The notes below the pieces were generated by a model. It ran no database searches. It worked only from the letters and a program-made list of their open reading frames with translations, and had not been told where the DNA came from. 64,000 bases of DNA from Asterella californica (Eukaryota; Streptophyta; Marchantiopsida; Marchantiales; Aytoniaceae), in assembly GCA_036924285.1 (NCBI GenBank), contig JAYKYS010000006.1:23968001-24032000 (forward strand). Direction: 5' to 3'. The position numbers and the translations under genes are program-made. Every line of letters begins with the position of its first letter. Within the stretch, counting starts at the first letter, position 1. Shown here piece by piece: positions 42,287 through 53,549 of the stretch.

Positions 42287-43551
42287 TCACTTTCGTTTAA
42301 TGATGTCGATGATGACATCATGAAACTCGCGCTTAGCAATGCCCAACCTTTCTCTCAAGATAAACTCCACCTTCGCATTCAGAATGCGATCTTCTAAGAC
42401 TCCCTTCAAGTCTGTTGAAACCTCGATGTCCGACTGTAGTTTGTATGCAGCCGGCTTACCCTTCTCCTTCTGAGATTCCTTCTGAGATTCCTTCACTTTT
42501 TCTTTCGATGGAGAAGGAGCATCATCCATCGGTAGATCTTGAGCTCCTGCATCTCGAAGCTCTTGACGAACCTTCTCCCCTCGAGTCTGCCTCTTGGAAG
42601 AAGTTCCTTCCCCTGCATCCTCTGAATCTCGCCTTCTTTTCTCTTCCAACAACGCTTCGTGTTGGTTCTTGACGATGTAAGCATGTACCGATAGAGCTTC
42701 TATCGGATCCTCCCATCCAGTATCCTTTCAGATATTACAGCAGTTCTCAGCAACGTCTCACGTGTCATCTTCCCTTTCTGTTTCATGGAGATGGCAGATG
42801 ACCACAATCCACTTGGCTCAACTTGCCCGTTAAAACCTCTCTCAACTTGATCCTCAACCTTTGTGCCATAAGTTCCAGCTTCCACCATTGCAACTGCTTG
42901 CGCTGATAGGTGGTCCTCAACCAACTTCTTCATCCCTCCTCTACCAAAGTTGGTCTGAAGAAGTGCACCAGTATCCCTCAACGCTACTTTCCCATCCTTC
43001 CAGAAGATCACCCCTTGCTATAAGATATCAATGAACTCTTTATAATCTCTGCGTGGGTGTCGGTGTCATCGCATCAGATACACCGCTGGATCCAGCCTTG
43101 CTTCTCAACCGGTCTTGCTCTGCTTGTAGACCCATTCTCTTCCAATCTTGTGAGCTTGATCTGCAGATCTCGCATTCCATGCAAAATCTCCTCAAGGTTT
43201 GAATCATCCTTCTTCGGAGATACTACAGGTGTCTGAACAACTAGAACAGCTGGAGCAACTGATACTACCTGTCTAGCAATAGGAATCACTGCTCGGACCA
43301 CAAGAACAGTTGTTACAGCAATTGATGTTGGTGTCAGTCTCCTAACAGGAACTTTCTCTCGTCTTCACTCCCTCTTGGTAAGCAGACCAACAGCTTCTTC
43401 AACCTTCTTCCAACTGCTGGTCAATCGATTGTCTTCTTCTCGATCTTCTAGAAGTACCTCCAGCTTCACTTGCAGCTTCTCATCTGCAGCCCAAAGAAAT
43501 AACTTAGTCTTGTTGGACTGCAGCGTCAACTTCTCCATCCTAGTCAGCCGT
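42287..43551 (-). pseudogene. E1 gag, C-terminal portion (left of E2)
   Basis: It begins at the E2 insertion with RLTRMEKLTLQSNKTKLFLW, homologous to LSRTEKLTLEVEKTELFLQ of B. The zinc knuckle is damaged: near 43075 the Trp codon is TGA and the second half is frame-shifted. Further pieces are FWKDGKVALRDTG and FGRGGMKKLVED (43011-42700) and the Lys-rich segment to DVIIDIIKRK (42652-42287). Confidence 0.85.
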
Positions 43552-45536
43552 TGTCGTGTCGTGGACCGGCTCCTATCTGAAATTCAAACTTCGATGCTTG
43601 TCGCTCCAAAGACACTCATGAGAAAGACAAGCTAAGCCCTAGCTTATGGACTTTTGGCACCATTTTGGATCTCCATTTTTATCGCATCAGTGGATAGAGC
43701 TCCTTGTCAGCACTCCATAGGCACTTCGTCTACTTCGTTTAGACGCCTAGTGAAGAAGTTACAAGACTCGAAAAATGGAGAAAGCAAGCTAGGTCCTAGC
43801 TTACGGGCTTTTGGCACAACTTCGGATCTCCATTTTCATCTCATCAGTGGATAGAGCTCCTTGTCAGCACTCCATAGGCACTTCGTCTACTTCGTTTGGA
43901 CGCTTAGTGGAGAAGTTACAGGACTCGAAAGATGGAGAAAACAAGCTAGGCCCCAGCTTACGGACTTTTGGCGCAACTTCGGATCTTCACTTTCATCACA
44001 TAGATGGATAGAGCTCGTTGTCAGCTTTCCATGGGCATCTTGTTTACTTCATTTGGACATCTAGTGAAGAAGTTATGCGAGTCGAAAGAAGGCAAAATCA
44101 AGCTAGGTCCTAGTTTACTTGCTGATTGGGTATTTGAGACTTTAGGCGCTATATCAAAGACGCAAGGGGCCTGCTTCATTAATATTGACAGAAAATAAGG
44201 GACTAGCTTGCACCTACGATCTGTAAACGGACGGTTCGGGAGATTTGGAGGTCCAATGCAAACGCGCAAGGCGTCGTTGGGTTCAGATCTGTGCAAGCTA
44301 CGTGTGGGTTAAGACGGTTCTTGAAGAGACGGATCGGGGTTGTGTTCTGAGAGAAAGTGAGACGCAGGAAGCAGATTTGGAGTTTTCAGTTATCTGTGAA
44401 AGAGAGTTGGACCGTTCGGACCGTTCCGGAGTCCAAACTTGCTGTCCTTGGATCCATCAGGATCAGAACAACGAGTTCTTCAGGAAATTGAAGACAATAC
44501 GAAGTTTCATCGGGCGGTTTGGGAGTTTTGAGTGAAATTGGCTCGCAAGGAAGCGCTTACATCAGATTTTTGTTCGTCTACGATCTGAGATTGGGTTGTT
44601 CTTCGCGATCGGTGAGCCAAGCTCTTCATTCTTGGTGCCTACGCGATCAGGGAGTCTTCATGTATGCATAGGAGAAGACTGTACGTGAATTGGATTGTTG
44701 GTTTGGGTGTGGTGAGCAAGTTTGAGCCGCAAGGAGCTGATTTACGTCAGTTTTTTATAAACTGCGACCAAATTTCTTGCGTGGTTTTGCAAGGGGAACT
44801 CCAAACGGCTTGTTTGGAGTCTTGTTGGGTTCAGGGTAGCTAGATCTATCTGCCAGAGAAGACGGATATCAGTTTAGACGATCCGTTTGTGCGGTGTGTG
44901 CGGTTTTAAGCCGCAGAGAGGAGTTTTCGGAGGTTCGATCACCTGCGACCAAAAATCGACGATATCTCAGCTGTTGGGAGTCGGATCTGAAGGTTTCTTG
45001 GGTTAACGGAGTCAGTGGAGGAGACCCTATCGACATCTGAAGTCCGTTCGGCGAAAGGAGGAAGTTCACAGATAGACCTTTTTCGGTTTCTTCGCTACGG
45101 GTTTTGCTCTTTTGAGTTCGTTAGAGTTCTAGTTGGCTGTATACAGCTTGTGGTAGCTAGCTTTAGCTAAGAGCTTATACATGGATGTGGTTTGGACTTG
45201 GGTTTGGATCGCGTGATACTGTTGTGGCTCTATTTGTTAGCAAAGGGAAGTTTATCTTGCTTTGAGCTACGCTTCGGTGGTTTTGGGTCAGGGTTGTGAT
45301 TCAAGGGTTGTTTCAAGGACTTTTGAAGTAGATTACAGACCGCTCTGGTCTGTTCATCAGTTTCATGCTCTTAGGAGAAAGAACCGGCAGTGTACATACT
45401 TTTGGAGTTGGTATATATTGCGCTTTCGTTTTCGTGGTTGTGCTTCTCTATCTTGTCCCTGTTCGACACACAACATCTCCACAGCCAAGAACCTCGCGTT
45501 TTCCTAGACATCCTTCACGCAATATCCGACATGACA
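43552..45536 (+). repeat. 5' LTR of E2
   Basis: 1985 bp from TGTCGTGTCGTGGACCGG to CGACATGACA; the 10-base ends are inverted repeats of one another apart from one position. A TATATAT box at 45412-45418 lies about 120 bp before the LTR end and would give a short R-U5. It is inverted relative to the E1 LTRs at either side. Confidence 0.92.
43629..44130 (+). repeat. 157-bp tandem repeats in the E LTR
   Basis: AAGCTAGGTCCTAGCTT or close variants start at exactly 43629, 43786, 43943 and 44100, a constant 157-bp period. The 17-base motif is an odd palindrome. Equivalent arrays, less regular, are in the E1 LTRs (about 37790-38200 and 49050-49480). Confidence 0.9.
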
Positions 45537-45540
45537 TCGG

Positions 45541-45558
45541 TGGTGAACTCGACGTGAA
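45541..45558 (+). promoter_or_regulatory. Putative primer binding site of E2
   Basis: TGGTGAACTCGACGTGAA, 4 bp after the LTR, identical to the B site at 16410. E1 has a changed form (TGATGAACTTGACGTGAA, minus strand near 47545-47562). The tRNA is not identified. Confidence 0.6.
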
Positions 45559-45720
45559 GGTCCGGGGTGGAGATATTTGTGTGTTTGAATTGAAAGAGGA
45601 GATCAACAATCATGAACGAGAATGAGGATGGATACTGTTGTTCGGGAGGATGCTGCAAACCTGAGATGATGGATTTGTAGACGGTTGGGATCATGGGAGG
45701 ATGGGAGGATGGAACGAGCC

Positions 45721-46716
45721 ATGACTATGGACGGGATGGACGGATCAGAAGATATACCAGGGATGCAGATGGATGCAGCAACTGCACGATTGTTTCAAGC
45801 CTTCACTTTGTTTATGTGACAAGAGCAAGGGAACCAACAAAAAGAGGCTTTGGGGACGAAGGTGCTTCAGAAGGTGATCGACAAGCTCGATCTATTTGAT
45901 GGGAGAGATATCTCAAAGTATTTGAGATGTTACAAGTCGGAGATGGATTTGGATCAGATATCGGAGAAGAAAATGATCGAGACATTCGAACTCGCTGCGG
46001 TGCTTGAGATAAGGGAGCATGTGAAGGGTCTAACAAAGCGTTTTGGGAGGAACTGGGATACATTTTCACATGCGCTGAGGGAGGAGTATTTCTTGGGAAA
46101 CTCAGATCGAGTAACCAAGAAATCATTTTTGGGATGGGTCAATCGATCCAACAAGGATTTACAGCTTACAGAGCTGTTAAAAAAGTTCGAGAGACAATTT
46201 TCTCAACTACCTCAGGTGGACAAGCTAACCTTGGAGAGCTACAAGACGGAGCTGTTTCTTCAAGCTGTTGATGAACCATGGCAGGAACAATTGGAACTAC
46301 TTCTGGAGGATGGGGAGGAAGAAGAAGGGTTGACAAGAAATTGGGAGGTTGTGCATGAAGCGGTTGAGCTTCTTGTCTGGAGACGTACAAGGGAAAGGGT
46401 TACAAGGTTGACACCTGCAGCGTTGACTACCACACCAGTTCAGGTAGTATTTCAGGTTCAACCTCCAGTTGTGGTTGTAGAGGAGAAGGATCTAACCATC
46501 GAGGACCTACGACAAAAGATGCAAGATCTGCAAGCTAAGGTTACTAGGTTGGAGGATAAGGGATCGTCGACCAAGATGGAGCTTGTACCCAAACCAGCTT
46601 GGGTACATCACTGCCTATGGTGTGATGGTACTGACCATCAGCGGGACGATTGCATCGACTTTGCAGAGTCTTTGCAACTTCAGGTTATTTCTTGGGAGGA
46701 TGGAAAGTTGCTTTGA
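45721..46716 (+). pseudogene. E2 Gag (one nonsense codon, C-terminally cut)
   Basis: ATG 45721 is the best start (MTMDGMDGSEDIPGMQMDAA); a TGA at 45817-45819 interrupts it and the frame is then open to 46716. Capsid-like region as in B (KVLQKVIDKLDLFDGRDISK; TELLKKFERQFSQL), coiled stretch LRQKMQDLQAKVTRLED, zinc knuckle CLWCDGTDHQRDDC (CX2CX4HX4C). The frame ends six codons or so into the LTR remnant after SWEDGKLL. Confidence 0.88.
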
Positions 46717-46987
46717 GCTACGCTTCGGTGGTTTTGGGTCAGGGTTGTGATTCAAGGGTTGTTTCAGGGGCTTTTGAAGTAGGTTACAGACCGCTCTGGT
46801 CTGTACATCAGTTTCGTGCTCTTAGGAGAAAGAACCGGCAGTGTACATACTTTTGGAGTTGGTATATATTGCGCGTTCGTTTTCGTGATTGTTCTTCTCT
46901 GTCTTGTCTCTATTCGACACACAGCATCTCCACAGCCAGGAACCTCGTGTTTTCCTGGACATCCTTCACGCAATATCCGACACGACA
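46711..46987 (+). repeat. Remnant of the E2 3' LTR
   Basis: It matches the last part of the E2 5' LTR (45262-45536), including the TATATAT box, and ends CGACACGACA. Confidence 0.9.
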
Positions 46988-47490
46988 CCGTGAAAACTAC
47001 TTCTCAAACTCCCTGAGCAACTCTGTAGCTTGTAAACCTTTCCTTGGTTGCTCAACCCACTCCAAGAATGATTTTCTGGTGACTCGATCAGAGTCTTCCA
47101 AGAAGTACTCATACATCAAAGCACGAGCAAACGTTATCCAATCCTTGTTAAAATGCTTCGTTAGCATTTCACATGATCCCTAATCTCTGGAGCTGCTGCT
47201 AACTCAAACGTCTCAATCATCTCATCTTCTAAGACCCGGTTCAGCTCCATCTCCTTCACATAATACCTCAGATATCTTGAGACATCTCTCTCATCAAACT
47301 GGTCAATCCTGCTGACCACCACTTGTAGCGCCTTTGTTGCCAAAGCTTCCTTCCGTTCATCAGACTATTGCTCCCGTAAGAACATAGTGAAAGCTTGGAA
47401 CATCAATGCAGTCGCCGGATCCAACTGCACCTTCGGCAACCCACCTGAACCACTAACTCTATCTCCATCACCTTTCTCATCCACACTCAT
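46988..47490 (-). pseudogene. E1 gag, N-terminal portion (right of E2)
   Basis: ATG at 47488-47490 gives MSVDEKGDGDRVSGSGG, then DPATALMFQAFTMF as in B and E2. A TAG at 47365-47367 and a further frame break near 47160 damage it. It ends at the CCGT duplication of E2. Confidence 0.85.
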
Positions 47491-47566
47491 GACTGCCAAT
47501 CTCCTCTTCAAAGTTCACACACAGAAGAAATCTCCACCCCAGCCCTTCACGTCAAGTTCATCACCG

Positions 47567-49561
47567 TATCGCGTCGGATATTGAGTGAAGGATGTCCAAG
47601 AAAATGTGAGGTTCCTGGCTGTGGAGATGTTGTGTGATGAACAAAGACAAGACAGAGAAAAACAACCAAAGAAAACGAATGCTGCAATATATACCAACTC
47701 CAAATGTATGTACACTACCGGTTCTTTCTTCCTAAGAACACAAATTGAGAAACAGACCAGAGCGGTCTGTAATATGCTTCAAACCTCCTAAAACGAACCC
47801 TTGAATCTCAACCTTGACCCAAAATCACCAAAGCGTAGCTCAAGGCAAGAGAAACTTCTCTTTGCTAACAAAAAGAGCTACACCTGTATCACACGATTGA
47901 AACCCAAGTCCAAACCACATCCATGTACAAGCTCTTGGCCAAAGTTGGTTACCACAACCTGTATATAACCAACCAGAACTCTAACGAACTCAAAAGAGCA
48001 AAACCCGTAGCGAAGAAACCGAAAAAGACCTATCTAAGATTTTCTCTTTTCGCCGAACGGACTTCAGATGTTGATAGGGTCTCCTCCGCTGACTCCGTTA
48101 ACCCAAGAAACCTTCAGATCTGACTCCCAACAGCCGAGATGTCGCAGGTGACCGAACCTCCAAAAACTCTTCTCTGCGGCTTAAAATCGCACACATCGCA
48201 CAAACGGATCGTCTAAACTGATATCCGTCTTCCCTGGCAGATAGATCTAGCTACCCTGAACCCAACAATACTCCAAACAAGCCGTTTGGAGTTCCCCTTG
48301 CAAAACCACGCAAGAAATTTGGTCGCAGGTTGCAAAAAATTGACGTAAATCATCTCCCTACGGCTCAAATTTGCTCACCACACCCAAACCAACAATCCAA
48401 TTCACGTACAGTCTTCTCTTATGCGTACATGAAGACTCCCTGATCACGTAGACACCAAGAATGAAGAGCTTGGCTCACCGATCGCGAAGAACAACCCAAT
48501 CTCAGGTCGTAGACGAACAAAAATCTGATGTAAGCGCTTCTCTGCGAGCTAATTTCACTCAAAACTCCCAAACCGTCCGATGAAACTTCGTATCGTCTTC
48601 AATTTCCTGAAGAATTCGTTGTTCTGATCCCGATGGATCCAAGGACAGCAAGTTTGGACTTCAGAACGGCCCGAACGGTCCAACTCTCCTTCACAGATAA
48701 CTGAAAACTTCAAATCTGCTTCCTACGTCTCAATTTCTCTCAGAACACAACCCCCGATCCGTCTCTTCAAGAACCGTCTTAACCCACACGTAGCTGCACA
48801 GATCTGAAACCAACGACGCCTTGCGCGTTTGCATTGGACTTCCAAATCTCCCGAATCGTTCGTTTACAAGTCGCAGGTGCAAGCTAACCCCTTAAGCAAA
48901 CCCCTTACGTCAATCTCTGTATGTACAATTTTCTGTCAATAATAATGAAACAGGCCCCTTGCGTCTTTGATATAGCGCCTAAAGCCTCAAATACCCAGTC
49001 AGCAAGTAAACTAGGACCTAGCTTGATTTTGCCTTCTTTCGACTCTCATAACTTCTTCACTAGATGTCCAAACAAAGTAAACAAGATGCCCATGGAAAGC
49101 TTACAACGAGCTCTACCCATCTATGTGATGAAAGTGAAGATCCGAAGTTGCGCCAAAAGTCCGTAAGCTGGGGCTTAACTTGTTTTCTCCATCTTCCGAG
49201 TCTTGTAACTTCTCCACTAAGCGTCCAAACGAAGTAGACGAAGTGCCTATGGAGTGCTGACAAGGAGCTCTATCCACTGATGCGATGAAAATGGAGATCC
49301 GAAGTTGTGCCAAAAGCCCGTAAGCTGGAGCCTAGCTTGCTTTCTTCATTTTTCGAGTCCTGTAACTTCTCCACTAGGCGTCCAAACGAAGTAGACGAAG
49401 TGCCTATGGAGTGTTGACAAGGAGCTCTATCCACTGATGCGATAAAAATGGAGATCCGAAAGTCCATAAGCTAGGGCCTAGCTTGTCTTTCTCATGAGTG
49501 TCTTTGGAACGACAAGCATCGAAGTTTGAATTTCAAATAGGAGCCGGTCCACGACACGACA
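47567..49561 (-). repeat. 5' LTR of E1, shared with E3
   Basis: 1995 bp. Its left side leads to the E1 primer site and gag, while its right side is followed by PPT, hairpin (49580-49599) and 3' untranslated sequence of E3. It therefore serves as 5' LTR of E1 and 3' LTR of E3. Confidence 0.88.
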
Positions 49562-50290
49562 TCCATCCCCTCCAAACCTGTGTATTCTCCGGTATGCACT
49601 AGAGATATCAACTAAGGAGTGGACCGGCACTCAGTCAGCCTCCCTCCCAACTCAGTCAGCCTCATCCTCAAGATTGCAACCTGATCGTCATCTCGAAGTT
49701 GCTACCTTGTCATGATCCTTCCTAGATCCATGATCATTTACTTTCTCCTCTAACCTCCCATCCAATCACCCCCTCTAAATCTACACATCTTTCAATATGC
49801 GAAGACATAGAAGAAATAACCCATCATACCATGGAAATGTCTTCCATCCGTCCTGTAGTACCTCACCGTCGAGGTTTGTGACCCAAGTGTCGTAGTAGAC
49901 ATCACCAATCGATCCAATCATCACCACATATCTTGACTGTAATCCTCAGTCTCAAGTCGGTACATGTCATCATACATAATCCTCTCTTCTCTTTTGTTTT
50001 TCTGAAAAAAAGGAACCACACTGCTGCAACAAAATCCTCAACCGCAACCATCATTATCTCGTTCTACAATGATATCCTCCTCAACCATCATCCTCCTTGA
50101 TCTCTTCTTCTGAAAATCTTTACAACCTTCGAAGCATCATTCTCTCAACCTCAATCCTAGAAATATTTACAACCTCCCAAGCATCATCCTCTCAACCCTA
50201 ATCACCTTCAGCAATGGCTTCTCCCCTGTAAGCCATCCTTACCCATCATCCTATACCCGTAGCCTCCAGAGCATCCATCCACTCTCGTTC
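49562..50290 (-). pseudogene. E3 3' end: PPT region and eroded pol tail
   Basis: Sequence next to the LTR is homologous to 38290-38360 of E1 (PPT, hairpin, GGTCCACTC). Further right only weak similarity to the end of E1 pol remains. It is cut by the D3 insertion, with GTTC at 50287-50290. Confidence 0.7.
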
Positions 50291-50578
50291 TGTAAACCCT
50301 CCATGATCTCATCGATCAACTCCCCCCCCCCCCGATCTCTCAACCTCCACGATCGTCACCGATGAATCTGCAAATGTCAGACCTGTCTCTCACTCAGGGG
50401 TCACCTCTGATGGCTTTGATGGAAGCACACCATGAATCTTGAAGGGAAAAATGCTAAGTTCACTCATTCATACACCCACAAACATATCAACTAAAAATCT
50501 CCTTAAACACATCAACTAAAATCCTCCATTCTAACGACGTCTCTCAAGTTCTCACATGCTAAAAATGTCCTACACTCT
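50291..50578 (-). repeat. Partial 3' LTR of D3
   Basis: Only the last 288 bases (minus-strand 3' end) of the LTR remain. The rest, with TATA box, PPT, integrase and RNase H, is deleted; the LTR is joined directly to RT sequence at TGGATTTAGAGAAG. Confidence 0.88.
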
Positions 50579-52622
50579 TTGGATTTAGAGAAGCGTTGGC
50601 TTGCTCCAACCGCTGCAAAACTTTGATCACATGATCAAAGTGGTCCTCCTTTCTTCCGTACACACAGAAATCATCAATAAAATCATGAACAAATTTCCCT
50701 ATGAATGGTTCGAACACTTTGTTCAAAAACCTCTGAAACGTGGCCGGAGCATTACACAGTCCGAATGACATCACTCGAAATGCAAATGTTCCCCAAGGAG
50801 TAGTGAAAGTAGTCAACTGCTGGTACTCCTGTGCTATCTGGATCTGGTTGTATCCACTATAACCATCCCCAAAGCTGTACCACTCATGACCAGCAACTTC
50901 CTCCAAAATCTCATCTATAAATGGTAGAGGAGAATAATCCTTCTTGGTAACTGCATTCAGCTTCTTATAGTCTATGCACACTCGCAGCTTACCATTCTTC
51001 TTCTTGACAATCACAATGGGTGAAACTCATTCTGAGTTCTCCACCTCATAGATGAAACTCGCCTCCCTCAACTTGTCTATCTCCTCCTTGAGTGACATTG
51101 ATACCAAACTTCAGGATAGAGAGTCTTCTCACAATCTCTGTCTCACTCAACTCTTCTTTGTCAGGATCTTTCTCCACTACTGGTCGAGACAACAAGTCAA
51201 TAGCACTAAGCTGATGTAATGATTCATCTTGATCAAATCCTTCGTCCTCAGACGAGGATTCTTAATCGTAAGAATCTCCGGTATCTACTTCTGAGACACT
51301 CTGATCATCCTCCGCATCAGATTCCCAGTAGTCACTAGTGGGTCTATCAGAGTCAGAAGTCACAACTCCAACACCCGAGAGAAGAATTATCACTCTATGA
51401 TCTCTAGACCCAATCCGTAAGTATCCCTTGTGCCACCTATCAGTGGTGCGCACAGCTCTCAACCAAAGCCTACCTAGGAGCAAATCATAACTAGAGTCCT
51501 TTAACACTTGAAAGGACATCAATGTTTGAACTCCCATCACAGACACGACCACCTTCTCTAACACACCAAGAGGTCTTACCCGTTGCTTGTTAGCCATCCC
51601 CACGACAATGCTAGCCGGGCGAGTTGGTTCCATCCCCAACTTCTTCATCAACCTCTCCGATATGGCATTTACAGCCGACCCTCCATCCACCAATACGTCA
51701 GAGACGTAATGACCATTCAATCGGACTTCAATCTTTGAAGCCCTAGTGCATACCTCTGAAGCATGCACATCCACCACACCAACTCCCACAGACTTTGATG
51801 TCTTGCTCTTGGGTTTCTTCTTCTTGCTTCTCTTAGAACTCAATCCTCCTCTGAGTTCCCTTCGTAAGCTGGGATTAAATGCGAGCAGTTGTCCAACAGT
51901 GATGTTGACTTTCTGAGCACTCACATCTTCAATCACATCATATCCCGCTTGGGAAGATGAAATGGTGAAATCCGCCATCCCCAGCTTCCTTCTTGACTCC
52001 CTTGGTGTACTCGAAACATTACTCGAACGAGTACTTCTACTTGCTGACTCCTCCATGAAAACCGGTTCATCAAAAAATCGAGTTCTTTTCCTTTCTTGAG
52101 CTAAAAGCTCCACCGGTGCATGAGAAGAGTTTGAACTCTCTCCTTTCTCGTAGATGAGATCTCGCACGACATCGATAATAGCCACCCCCTTGTCTCGTCC
52201 TTGTGATGGATTTCCTCCACCCACATTCATTCTGATAGCTTCGGCACCTCTTGCTCCGTTGTTAGGACAATTTCGCTGGAAATGAGAACCTCCACACGTC
52301 CAACAAGTGATTCCTCCAAAGTTACCTTGGTTGCCTCAAAAGTTACCTTGATTTCTTCGGTTGGGATTATTGTCGTAACCTCTTTGACCTCCTCCTTCAT
52401 CTTTGTTCCTCCATTCTCGTAACTGCACCACGTTTATCTTGAGATCCGCAAGAGTATCGGTGATGCTCTTCAGCTCGGCATGAAAATCAGAGGTGGCAGT
52501 AGACATCGTTGTTGGGACAAACGGTCTTGGCACCACCGTTGGAGTAGGAGCACCATCACCAATTGTGATGGTGCAGGTGCGATCGTTGTGGCTACACCAG
52601 GAGTCGAAGTCGACACCAGAGC
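50579..52622 (-). pseudogene. D3 gag-PR-RT remnant
   Basis: RT from the LTR junction to about 51050 (LRVCIDYKKLNAVTKKDY; FIDDF near 50680), then a deletion near 51090 that removes the region between linker and RT, protease and linker 51262-51760 (VLVDGGSAVN), Gag with the zinc-knuckle region near 52290, and gag cut at 52622 by the middle LTR. Stops and frame changes are present. Confidence 0.88.
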
Positions 52623-53536
52623 TGTAAACCCTCCGCGGTCCTAACGATCAACTACCCCTCGATCTCTCAACCTCCACGATCGTCATCCACGAATCTGCAA
52701 CTGTCGGGCCTGTCTCTCACTCAGGGGTCACCTCTGATGGCTTTGATGGAAGCACACCATGAATCTTGAAGGGAAAATGCTAAGTTCACTCTCATTCATA
52801 CACCCACAAACTTATCAACTAAAATCTCCATAATCTTATCCACTAAAATCCTCCATTCTAACGACGTCTCTCAAGTTCTCACATGCTAAAAGTGTCCCAC
52901 ACTCTCTATATTACTCAAGTTGTCATTACGACAATGTGAAAACAAGGATGAGGAGCTCTTCTCTACTCCTCTATTTATACATTCTAGGTTTTTACTTTGG
53001 TACCCCCGGTAACTCAGCCGTAACTACTTTTACCGGGTTTTACTAAGATATTACTTAAGGTAAAAGCATTGATCACATGGGCTTTTTACCTTTTCACATG
53101 GGCTTATTCCTTCAAAGTCAACAACTTCTAGAAGGATTCTGGAATATTCTCAAGGAATCTCGAATTTCCACCCCCCCTCTACACTAGGACCCACTAAAAA
53201 GGAAACATGTGGAATCTCTTCTTGTTTTTAATGCCCACAAAGTCCACAACTTTAATCCAACCACTAATATCAAGTCAAAAAGGAGATAAGGGATACTTTC
53301 CACCTCCTTTCTACCTTTTAGACAAGATGACAAGATAGTAGTGCTCACTCTTTGGCAAATATCTGAATTCTGCCAAAAGTACAGCTAAGTTTAACCATAA
53401 CTAACTTTTAGCTAGTCATGACTAACTTGATACCTCCTAAAAGTACTTTGGCAGCAAATAAACATTCTCAACACTTAGTTAGAACTAAACACCTTACTAA
53501 TAGACAAACTTCCTATGTGTAACATAGGTCGTTACA
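52623..53536 (-). repeat. 3' LTR of D2
   Basis: 914 bp, closest to the D1 LTRs at its right-hand diagnostic sites (CCGCGGTCCTA). TATA box at 52971-52979. PPT follows at 53537-53547. Confidence 0.92.
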
Positions 53537-53549
53537 TTTTACCCCCGGA

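Larger units (their letters stand above)
43552..46987 (+). mobile_element. E2: internally deleted family E element inserted in E1 gag
   Basis: Plus strand, opposite to E1. It has a 5' LTR 43552-45536, primer site, gag to 46710 and only the last 280 bp or so of the 3' LTR (to 46987). It is flanked by CCGT on both sides (43548-43551, 46988-46991), a 4-bp duplication. Removing it rejoins the E1 gag frame (EFEK, stop, FSRLTRMEKL). The deletion joined gag to the 3' LTR at a 10-bp shared motif TTGCTTTGAG. Confidence 0.92.
36268..49561 (-). mobile_element. E1: degenerate Ty3-type element, interrupted by E2
   Basis: Minus strand: 5' LTR 47567-49561, gag (47490 to 42287 with E2 inside), protease near 42060-41820, RT/RNase H 41245-39640, integrase 39532-38377, PPT, 3' LTR 36268-38289. 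The proteins are homologous to B but split by many stops and frameshifts. Both LTRs share the altered terminus CGCGATA. The outer side of the right LTR is not host flank but the 3' end of another copy (E3), so that LTR is shared in a tandem arrangement. Many differences between the LTRs make E1 older than D1. Confidence 0.88.

Noticed and set aside
43654..44011. Similar 66-codon frames in each unit of the E LTR repeat
   Set aside because: They follow from the 157-bp period and are non-coding repeats.
43629..44130. Evenly spaced repeats as a CRISPR-like array
   Set aside because: The whole 157-bp unit is repeated with no unique spacers, and it lies in a plant LTR.
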